Shown here one piece after another: positions 54,921 to 64,000 of a DNA stretch of 64,000 nt. The translations under genes and the position numbers were made by a program. The notes beneath the pieces were generated by a model. The model did not search any database. It saw only the letters and a program-made list of their open reading frames with translations, and had not been told where the DNA came from. The first letter of the stretch is position 1. Each line of letters opens with the position of its first letter. The stretch comes from Cylicocyclus nassatus (Eukaryota > Nematoda > Chromadorea > Rhabditida > Strongylidae): positions 57,643,823 through 57,707,822 of the forward strand of contig CATQJL010000112.1 of NCBI GenBank assembly GCA_958299035.1, written 5' to 3'.

Positions 54921-57900
54921 ATAAATGCAAGCTGGAAAAGGATGAAGGCACGGGTGACAAGTCTATCTTTCAGTAAGATACAACTGACATTGTCTCCATC
55001 TGCTACCCGTCATATTTCCAATCACTTCAGATATTACTTCTCGTTCAATACTAAGTTCAATAATAACACATGCCAAATACTTTGGTATAAGGGCAGCGGA
55101 GGCAATGAGAACAGATTCAAATCTATTCAAGAATGCTGGAGAACATGCGCTCCCGATAAGGAACCCAAAGGTGAAAATCTATCGGCTCTATTCACTTCAA
55201 GAATTCAAAGCAATAAGTATGCTTCACCATCGTAAAATCGTTCAGTTTTGACGGATAAGAAAATTTACATTTTGTCAGCATTTCCTTATTGCTCACAGGT
55301 GCATTCAATATTAAAAATATTAAATTGCAGCACTTTTCTCAAAAACCTACTTCTTGATTTGTCAACAAATTTTAGCGACTCAAGTTTAATTCGAAGGAAG
55401 AGCTTGAAGACATTACCTCAAAGTTACGAGCTTTCCGTGAAGTGTTGGAGATGTGAGAGATTGCCAACTGAGTTGCGATTGGCTGCCTGAGCTGATCAGC
55501 CAATTGGCGCTGAAATGGGTGGAGTTACAGTATCCTGTAGCCAGTCGCTGTTCTCGGCGTGAGTATCTCGCCCAGCCCCCTCAGCATTCTCCAAAGCCGG
55601 AAAACGGGAAAAAACCACTTTTTGATTTTTCAAACATATCGAACAACTAATCGGATCCAGAAGGCCATATAGGTACGAAAAGCTCGCACAGAATTTTCCC
55701 GAGCCACTGTCTTTAAGCGCTTTACGACAGCATATAAGACCCTTTATCACGCTATATAGAAGCGGTAAAGTAAATTGAAGGAATTTTGGTCTTTTTTGGT
55801 CGTAAAAAATATGGGATTTTGAATAATATTATATTTAAAAGTTGCCATCTTGTATGTTAGGATCTGGCATTTTTAAATAGCAATTGCAAATGGAATTCTC
55901 TAAAGCTATGAGAGCACGAGTAACAATAAAATTCATTTTTTGGCGCTTTTTTTCGATAATCATAACTTTTTATGGAGACGTTCAATGACCAGAAACTTTC
56001 GAAAAGAGCAGCTCATAAAATTGGCATATATCACCAACTGTAATTTTGAGTAAGATTCTTCTACGCTGTTATCTATGCATCTATGTTACCGAAAATTTTG
56101 GGAATCTATAACCTGAAAATGTGAGGCAGTGAACGTAGCGTCGAAAATCTTTTTTAAAAGCTAACTAGAAATCCTGCTGAGTTTTCTAAGTTATATCTGA
56201 GATGCAAATCAAGTAAATTTTCTGACAGTTGACGCATTCTCGTATAAAGTTGACAGCGAAGATGTACATTTTTGCCATAATTATTGGGAGAGTAGTAGTA
56301 TTTACTTCCTTTACAAGTAAATTTATGTGGCCGCAAAACAATATTCAAGCTTCTTCCGTAGTGAAATAGATCGCTAATGTGACAGAAAAAAAAATAAAAA
56401 TGTTCCGCGCGTTGAAGCAGCTCAGTTGAGCCCCCTTTTTTTACTAGCATAAGCTAATTCAACAAAGTTTGAGCGATAGTCAAATTTGGACGAGCTCAAA
56501 GCATAATAAAATGTTTTAAACACAGGTGGACATTGCGGTATGAAAGAAGACGACAACAGATATGGGCCATGCACGTGGCACTGGGGGTAGGGCATTGTTT
56601 GAAATGATTTTTTCTCCTTTGCAAGCGAGTGAAATTTCAGCTACCGCTGGAATGCCACGGGTAAATATTGTCAATTTTTCAAAGACGATGGTTGCTTTCG
56701 AACGAAGGGCGAGTGCATAGAAAAATGCAAACCGAAAGGTGAGTTATACCAATCAGTTTAAGTGTTACTCTCGGTTCTCTAGCTTTCCATAAAACAAGCA
56801 AGTCGTGACCACCAATAAGTTATGCCTCCTTTAACTGTTATTATATTCGATCAACTCCAACCGGAAGAATGCAAAGCCTATCAAAATCTCTTTACCTTAT
56901 TCACATCAGATCGTGCACTTCGGAAGGGAAATGATGAAAAGAAATGGGAAATGGGATTTGTTTTCCATTTCATTGTTGGAATCTGTTACGTAGTTTCCTG
57001 TTAGTTAGTTTGAGCTTTAATAGCCAAAGCGTAATCGTACTCTGTACCTTCTCATCAATTGCAGTGGGAATGGAGAGTGAAGGTGAGAAGGGGGGGGGGG
57101 AATCCAATTTGAGGGCAAAATTTCGACATTTCTTGCAGGGTCCAAACTCGTTCTCATCGAGCACCTCATCAAAAATCTTCTGGCTTATATCTCTGGAAAA
57201 TTATTGTATAGAATAACGTGATTTTTTGCTCTTCAAAATGCCTTATTTGGTAGCAAAGGATTGAAAAACCAAGAAAATTTTTCAAAAAATATCAAAATAA
57301 AAAATAGGAAATGCTGCATAAGGTTAGTGTGTTACAATGGCATCTTGGAGAAGGAGTGAAATATAAATTAAACAAAAAGTTTACAGCCTGTGTCAATCAC
57401 GTGTCACCTTTTCCGCAAGCCCAATCGCCACGCCAGCCTTCGCGCCACCTTCGCTTGCGTATGATTTGAACGCTCAAATTGGTCTCATAGCTTAGAGGAC
57501 CGCACGCAAAGCTCTCGCGTTGCGTATGTAGTTTACGCGGAAGGGAGTACGTAGTTGTACCGACTGTACTTCGATTAGACTATCCTTGCAGAAACGCGCC
57601 GTCATTTGGACTGTTTGAGCGGGAAGGGAAAAGATGGAAGCCAAAAACTCTTGATTAGAAGATTTGAGGCATCATTGCTAAGAAATCTGTGGTAAGGGTG
57701 GAGCAGAGAATGGAAATGTCATTGTTTTGTAATGGACACGCTATGACTATGAATTTATGGCTTTGAGATAGTCAAAAAAAACTCGAAAGCAATTAGCTAG
57801 TGAGGTTTTGGTTGAGTCTGAAAGCAAAGTCCTGCTCACCTTTCAAGGTATTCACGGACAAGTTAGTAGTTATAGGATACCGTACCTCAAGAATGCTAAG

Positions 57901-58818
57901 GCTTTGGGTCCATACTGTTCATTTGGCAATACTCAAAGTGTTTGTGAGCCTTAGCACCCCTGACATTCACTTGTCACCATAAGTTGAGTTTGAATAGCCT
58001 TTGATTCAAATAGCTTGGCGGCTGGCAGGCGGGGCTTCGTGACCTGATTGTGGCTAGATAATGATCAGAGAGCACGCGCGCGAGGGAGACGCGACTGCTT
58101 AGCGGGCGCCGAACGGCCTTAAGTAGGTCACAAAGCCGCGCCTTCCAGCCGCCAAGCCAGTTGAATTAAGGTTACAGAACATGGGACTTATGTCTTGCAA
58201 AAGTGATACTCAATAATTATTCGAAATTCGCAGCTATGACATCGTAAAATTGCAAAATCGGTGGCAATGGATATTTCGCGACTTATGCCCATGGACAACA
58301 TCAAATTGTAACACTTATTGTCTTTACGAAATCATTCAGTTTCCAACTTGCCAATCTCTGGCGATTTTTGACGCATAGAGTAAATCAAATATTTATTGCT
58401 CCCCCCTCACCGTACCCAGAGTGCTCAGCATAAAAAAGTCAAAGATTCAGCTTCTTCATAACTTTTTGCGGCCATGCCTTGAGCGAATTCTATGCCATAG
58501 CAGAAGAAAATATGTCCAGCATTATCAGGTTTTTGCTTTGAACCCCCCAGATTGCTCTGGTAAAATGTACCAAAATAGGAGGAAAAAGGGGTTGGGGCTA
58601 GGCGTCGAACTTTGGTCTGACCTGGTTAGCTGCTCCTCCCACCACTAAGCCACTCGTCCGAGTGCTTGCAATTTGTATACAAATGAATTTTTCAGGCTTA
58701 GACGCCTTGAAAATTGAGTAGTATAAACCTCATAAAAAACAAACATTATTTAGTCGTACCACCACCACCACCACCGCGGCTGCCGAAGGTCACGTTCTAC
58801 AAGCTGAGGAAAGGGTAA
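54921..58818 (+). CDS. Two-domain Kunitz-type secreted protein (5' exon not found)
   Basis: Kunitz domains are usually serine-protease inhibitors, sometimes channel blockers. Exons seen: 54921-54972, 55031-55170, 56526-56586, 56641-56738, 58754-58818; all GT-AG and frame-consistent (module phases 1-2-1-2-1). Domain 1 begins CKLEKDEG and continues through YKGSGGNENRF to ECWRTC, with only four Cys: the second and fourth canonical Cys (BPTI Cys14 and Cys38) are Asp-like and Ser, while C3-x20-C5-x3-C6 is exactly canonical. The P1-like residue is Lys. Domain 2 begins CGMKEDD and runs through GPCTWHW, KYCQFFKDDGC to ECIEKC, with all six Cys but C4-x6-C5 instead of x12. The last exon encodes VVPPPPPPRLPK, then TFYKLRKG and TAA. 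The exon with a start codon must end in phase 1; none was found next to it. The signal exon at 52037-52073 also ends in phase 1. Other exons could lie in the long introns. Confidence 0.75.
55171..56525 (+). other. Intron between the two Kunitz domains
   Basis: About 1.36 kb with phase-1 boundaries. No recognisable exon or transposon ends seen. Confidence 0.5.
57996..58174. repeat. GC-rich 180-bp hairpin family, copy 2
   Basis: Same arms (GATTCAAATAGCTTGGCGGC, GTGACCTGATTGTGGC) and the same AATGATCAGAGAGCAC loop block as the 31.1 kb copy. Confidence 0.75.
58594..58668 (-). repeat. tRNA-like block (A and B boxes)
   Basis: On the minus strand TGGCTTAGTGGTGGG (A box) and AAGTTCGACGCC (B box) are spaced as in a tRNA. 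No good acceptor stem. It lies in the last intron of the Kunitz gene. Confidence 0.4.
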
Positions 58819-58971
58819 GATCAAAGTTTATGCAGCTTATTAGAGTCAGTCCCCCGCTCAAAAACTTCAGACATCATTTTCAGGCAAAAAGAAGAGTAGA
58901 AAAAATTGTTTGTAAAATAACTAGATTTATTCACCTACTTACGTAGGGTTGAATTAGATGATTTACAAATA

Positions 58972-59992
58972 TTAGGTCGTTCCGAAAGTAATGTCGCTTT
59001 TTTCAAACGTGCGCCACATCTCATGGAACAAAGATATATAAGAGATTCTGGTAGCATTTGATGCAGCATTTCATTCTCTTTCTAATGGTTATACAATTAC
59101 CGCACAAAATTGAATAACCTTTGAAAAAATTATCGGAATCTGCGACCCATGCTTTTTGAGAAGGTCAAGTTTCACAATTTTTCTAAATTTTTATAACAAC
59201 CCCCGGAAGGAGTCCAAGTTATGTATGGATAGAGCAAACCCTACGGGAAACAGCACAACTTTTTTCTACTTTTGAGAGCTCGTCATAATTTCTGTACAGA
59301 TTTTTTGATGAAAATATCGAATCCTAGTAGGTTCGTCTCAGACTCAAATGCATCAAACACTAAGAAATCTTCGGGTTTTGAAACTTACAAAGATGGATTA
59401 CGGTTTTACATTAATTTTACAAAGCAAATGAGCGTTTACCGCTTCAAATTAGCAACTTTGAAAGTTCCGGGTGCAGCCGAAGGCGCCCTGGAAAACTTGA
59501 ATTATGATGATTTTATCTCGGAAAACTTGATGAATCGGAAACCAAAAACAACTGGTAAAAAAAGGAGAAAAAGCTGCGTCGAATGACACCCGAGTTGCTT
59601 GCCGATTGTTGTTCTGTGAAGTTTGAGTTGACCAAATACGGAATTTGATGGCATTTTAAAACTGATTCCGGATACTCTGAGAAGCAAGCTAAGGAAAAGA
59701 AAAAATTACTTTGTGTCCTATAGGGTTTGCTCTATTTACCTGCCACTTGTGCTTCTTCGGAGAATAGGTACAAAGATTAAGAAAAATAGCCGAACTTGAC
59801 CATGGCAAAAAGCATGAGTCGCAGATTTTGTTAATTTTTCGAAAGATCAATGAGAATTATGCAATGGAACTAGAACCCTTTGAAAGAGGATGAAATGCTG
59901 CATCGAATGCTCCTAAGATCTCTTGAAAACCTTGGTTCCATGAAACGTGGTGTTCATTTGAAAAAAGCGACATTACTTTCGGAACGACCTAA
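58972..59992. mobile_element. Mariner-ended non-autonomous element
   Basis: Ends TTAGGTCGTTCCGAAAGTAA and the exact inverted match, the repeat running on through TGTCGCTTTTTTCAAA; TA flanks. A 104-codon frame inside (59272-59586) shows no transposase motif and is not called as a gene. Confidence 0.85.
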
Positions 59993-60489
59993 TATTTTGA
60001 GTTTGAGCGTTTCATTTTTTCCAACAATACAGTGTTCAATTTTAGAAAAGTCAAGTGCTGCATAGAAAGGACGAAAAAATGCACTACTCATACAAACCGG
60101 CCCAAGTGCAGGACGCAGCTACTAAAAAAATACAAGTACATCAAATGAAGATGTATGCAGGAACACAAAGTACACCATATAATGGTGTATGCAAAAAGTG
60201 TGAAAGGAATGATTTCGTTTTGTTTTTTTCCCTTTGTCTATTTGTTCTTCTTTTTTCTTTGTCTTTCTTGAATGTATATAAAGCAAGAGACTACTAGGCC
60301 CTTTTGAACATATTTATGACGACAAGAACGAGTCCAAATGTGGATTCAAAACGAGAGAAACGCATGCCGAGGATTTGCATACTCTCAAACGATACTCAAT
60401 GAGTATGAATTTTTTCATTTTTGTGTAAAACAGTGTTTCAGTTGCGTTGCAATAATAATTGGGATAGTTAATTTTTATAATTATAATAT

Positions 60490-60887
60490 TACTAGCTGGC
60501 TTACCCGGCTCCGCCGTATGTTCCGAATAGAAAATTCCATTTCTTAACCGATGCAGACCAAACTTGGCGCACATACACTTCGGGCCCCGGCGGGTGTCAC
60601 AGTCCACTTTTCGTTATCGATTGATGTCGATTTTATCGATTTTTTGCAAAATTTGAGCTAGGGGGCTGGAATTTGGCACAGGAGTGTAATCGAGCATGCT
60701 GATCACCCCCACAGGGGTGATCAGATGTCAGATGTCAGATACCCGCCGGGGGCAGGCAGTCATGCGAATTTTGGGCAAGCGGGCACCGAAAAAATAGCTC
60801 CGCCGGGGCCCGAAGTGTACGTGTGCCAAGTTTGGTCCGGATCGGTTCAGAAATGGAATTTTCTATTCGGAACATACGTACAGACAT

Positions 60888-60930
<43 letters not shown>

Positions 60931-60990
60931 TTCAGCTTTATATATAAGACCAATCCAAAGCGCCGCTTCGCGGCGCTTTGGACTGGCTGT
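60490..60990 (+). repeat. Dispersed repeat with (CAGA)n tract and TATATATAAG end
   Basis: Starts with ACTAGCTGGCTTACCCGGCT, contains an internal inverted pair (about 60519-60590 against 60805-60880) and a CAGA microsatellite at 60889-60930, and ends near TTTATATATAAGAC. Related fragments are at 17.70-17.99 kb and 54.26-54.88 kb. This layout is common in invertebrate retroposon 3' ends; the class is not determined. Confidence 0.6.
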
Positions 60991-62728
60991 GTGTGTGAAG
61001 TGGGAACGTGACTGAAAGTTAGAACCTTTGAGGTTTTGTAGCGAACCTTTTCCTCTCCAAAAGTATGGCATGGATTTGAACATGTAATGAGCCCAGAAGT
61101 TATCAAAGTAACGGATCTTTCCTGCTTTCGGAAGTTTCGAAAATTTTCTTATGAAAATTGGCAACAGAATTATGAATGCTCCCCTCCTAGCTTTTTCTAA
61201 CCGCACCCACTTCCTTGAGACACGAATTTACAGATACTTAATTCACATATGCTCGAATCTTAAATAATCTTGCGTTTTGCTATCCCAGTCTTTCAAGGTT
61301 TCCCTCCCCTCAACTCACTAACCCAGTAACTTCTTAATCAACTTTGCTGAAGTACCACTCTCTTCTCGCATTCTCGCACTCTTCAGTTCTGAGAGCATTA
61401 GTCGTAGGAGGCCGTTCTGACTTACGCTTCGGAAGTTGCCCCCAAATCTGCTTATTCAAATGTTCAGTCTGGTCACGATTTAGACAGGCTTAGCCTGAGC
61501 TCTCCATGCTGCGAAGTTTCTCGGATGCTCTCAAACTTTTACAAAAAACGTAACGCAAAAAAAATTTTGTGATTGAAGCGCCCGTCCCAAGCCCGATAAA
61601 GTAATCCCAGCCATGTGCACTCTTCCCACCCGGGGCCGTTTCCCACATTTGACCCTCCAAACTGCCTTAGAACCCCCTCCCCCCCCCCCACCCCAGAAGC
61701 TTCAATGAGACTACTTTCATCTCTTCCCGAAATTAAACTAAAGAAAATTCGAATTGTTATTTTCGAAAATATACAGCCAACATTGGAACTACCAAATCTA
61801 GAGCTTTACAAATTCGAACACTCCCTTTTTCTTTTCAGCAGTATTCTTTTTGAGAGCGTCATAATTTCTCTTTTATTTCAAGAAAATCTCGTTCGTGTTT
61901 TATGAGGTTCCCAAAATATCCAGCATCCTTGCAATTCATACGTAGGCTCCAAAATCGATCATTTTTCAGGTCATCTTATTGAGCAAGCTCAAATTCTTCA
62001 AGGAACCTACTTAAAGGTGTCCATGCTTCTAGCTGCTCACCTAGGCATATCTCGTTTCTTATACAATTTTGAGGTTGTGCAATATTCTGGCAAAGCTACG
62101 CTGTACGTTGGTAAAGCTTTAGTTTAAAAGCGTAAAGCTAAGTTGCATGCCACCTTGTCTCTTATTCGTAGCTGAGATACTAAAGGTAGATTCATACACC
62201 ATTTAGTCCTAATATAGCAAACGCAATCGCATTGACATTCTTTTACATTACTCTTCGAATTTTTGATGTTTAAAGGAAAACTCGGGAAGTTGAAAGTGTT
62301 CTTTAGAGTTTACTTTTCTTAGCTGAAGAAGGTTTTTGCATCCAGCTTTCATCGAGTCTTAAGACAATTTGCATGACCACGCTGTATTCGTTTGGAAAAA
62401 TAGTTTTTCGTACAATTGTTGGCAACTATCTAAAAGGTTCACACAGTATTGGGATGTCAACTCAATGGAGTCCAAAAATTTCGAAGTTCATCAACTTTGA
62501 CAAACATCTTTGCATGTGAATTGAAAAGAAGAAAATCTAAAGAGCCTGTGGTGTAGACATTTCAGACAAAGTGCTTATTCATGAAAAATCGTAGACAAAG
62601 ACTGTCCAGAGCAAAGTTTGCGAGAATCCTCCAAAAATAGATTTAGTGCAGTTTACCTGGAATAATAACATTCACTAAGCACTTCACGGAGAACTTCTTC
62701 TTGCTGAGATACGTTAACAGAAAAATTA
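60990..62728. other. Gene-free stretch
   Basis: Only short frames without domains, and a homopolymer C run near 61680. Confidence 0.4.
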
Positions 62729-63643
62729 TTAGGTTGATGCAAAAGGAATGGCCGATTTGCGATTTCTCACTTTGATGTGCTATAACTTTCTGAAAGATCC
62801 ACATTTCTGAATGCGGTAAAGACCTCCAGAAGCAGCAATCCTTTCGCAATACAGCGCATACTTAGTTATACTCAAACCATGAACGGAAGAGAAATACGGA
62901 CTAAAAGACAAAAAAGGTTCTTCTGAGGGAACCTTGTTTTTGACAATTCATAACTTTCTTCAGAGTTTCTTAGTATGAATGAAAAGTGGCCCATCTTGTA
63001 GCCGCAAGTCAGTAGTACAAAACACATTAAAAAGAATTCAAACAAAAAAGTTTGCGAGAAAGAAAAAATTGAAATTTAAAATTTCTCAGTTTTTTCAACA
63101 TTTTTTCAGTGTGACTCAAGGTCCGGAATATAGAATTTTCTGATTTTCTTCGTACTGAACATCTGGATGTTTTTGCAAAAACTGCTAATAAATGTCCTAG
63201 CTCTACGCTTACAGAATTGAGCAAAGATTTGGCGACTGACTTCCTCAAGAAAATTATGGGTCATAAAATGACCGCAACAGCTACCCATATTTAGGCTCCG
63301 ATATCTCAGTCTGGATAACTTCAAAGAATACAATTAAGTATGCATAATGTAGACAATTTCTATTACATACAATAGCTAAGTTTTCGAAGAAATCCCATTA
63401 ATACGCGCTTGAATTCTGGCCGGAAAAGTGAATGCGATGAAATTCTGATAGGATGCAGTTATTTACAGCTTAGTAACTTTATAAGAAATGAGGATGAGAG
63501 CCCATTTCAAGCACCGTTAGATAGAGCATGAAAACAGCTTTGCGACAATATACTACATCCATTGTAAAGAAGAAGTATTGATGGAAAAAAGTTGCCCTGA
63601 AAAAAGGCTTGGAAAATCGGCCATTTCTTTTGCATCAACCTAA
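62729..63643. mobile_element. Mariner-ended non-autonomous element
   Basis: Ends TTAGGTTGATGCAAAAGGAA and inverted copy, the repeat continuing to TGGCCGATTT; TA flanks at 62727-62728 and 63644-63645. Interior non-coding. Confidence 0.85.
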
Positions 63644-64000
63644 TAGAAGGACAGAATAATTGAAGATTTGGCGCAGCTTTTACGGTGAGGAAACATACTA
63701 AGCACTCGAGAAACGGACTATGGAAGACTGCAGTATATTAAATACCTAACTTTTCCGAAAAACTTATGCTCCCCTCCAAATTAAACGCTCCATAATAGAA
63801 ATAGAGAAGCGAGATGTAAAAAAAAGAACGTAATGGTGTTGAGATAATGTACAAACGATGTGGCCAACCCTTGATGATTTTCGAAATGAAGCTATTACAG
63901 TCAGTGGAACAGCTTAATCAATTCAGCCAGTTCAAGTGGTGTTAATTTCACTGCTTTTGGTGCCAACTCATAAACATCGCTGGAGAACATGACCGAAAAC

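Larger units (their letters stand above)
56739..58753 (+). other. Last intron of the Kunitz gene
   Basis: About 2 kb with phase-1 boundaries, so an extra Kunitz module would fit, but none was recognised. It contains the 180-bp GC-rich hairpin (57996-58174) and a minus-strand tRNA-like block near 58.6 kb. Confidence 0.5.

Noticed and set aside
59272..59586. 104-codon frame inside the mariner-ended element
   Set aside because: No helix-turn-helix or DDE motif; no match to the mariner transposase seen at 44.3 kb.
60735..61206. Two overlapping frames of 119-123 codons
   Set aside because: They are made by the CAGA microsatellite and its flanks, with low-complexity VCLSVCLS translation.

Overview
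The window is repeat-rich nuclear DNA from a nematode. Two cathepsin L genes on the minus strand read as nematode CPL-1 relatives: perfect or near-perfect ERFNIN propeptide, a [19 protein letters not shown] block, an AVATQGPIS block and a KNSWG block. They are split by many short introns (about 47-63 nt) with GTAAG-type donors, plus a few long introns stuffed with transposons. A Kunitz-type secreted-inhibitor locus lies on the plus strand. The species cannot be fixed from the sequence; a clade V or other parasitic nematode is a guess.

Layout. 1-5.4 kb: foldback and mariner-ended repeats. 5.75-10.14 kb: an intact 10-exon cathepsin L gene (minus). 10.2-21.5 kb: intergenic, with a TTAA-type hairpin, a 5'-truncated LINE, a strong TATA-containing promoter-like block and a foldback element. 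21.57-29.65 kb: a second 10-exon cathepsin L gene (minus), same intron phases, with an in-frame TAG in the propeptide exon and a large nested foldback in intron 8. 29.7-52 kb: no gene that can be supported, but many inverted-repeat elements and a decayed mariner transposase (44.2-45.4 kb). 52.0-58.8 kb: Kunitz-like secreted-protein locus (plus), with an 83-residue 8-Cys protein and a two-domain chain whose first domain has 4 Cys and second 6 Cys. 59-64 kb: two more mariner-ended elements and a CAGA-containing repeat.

The cathepsin pair is a tandem duplication: exons 1, 3-8 and 10 have identical lengths, and the copies share a compact TATA promoter close to the ATG and a 3' UTR block. The Kunitz locus reuses one two-exon module (intron phases 1 and 2) three times with three different cysteine patterns. 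Nothing in the sequence shows that the protease and inhibitor loci act together; both products carry or are expected to carry signal peptides and so would enter the secretory route.

Coordinates of spliced genes were derived by hand from splice sites and frame arithmetic. Repeat boundaries are approximate unless a TA or TTAA target duplication is given.
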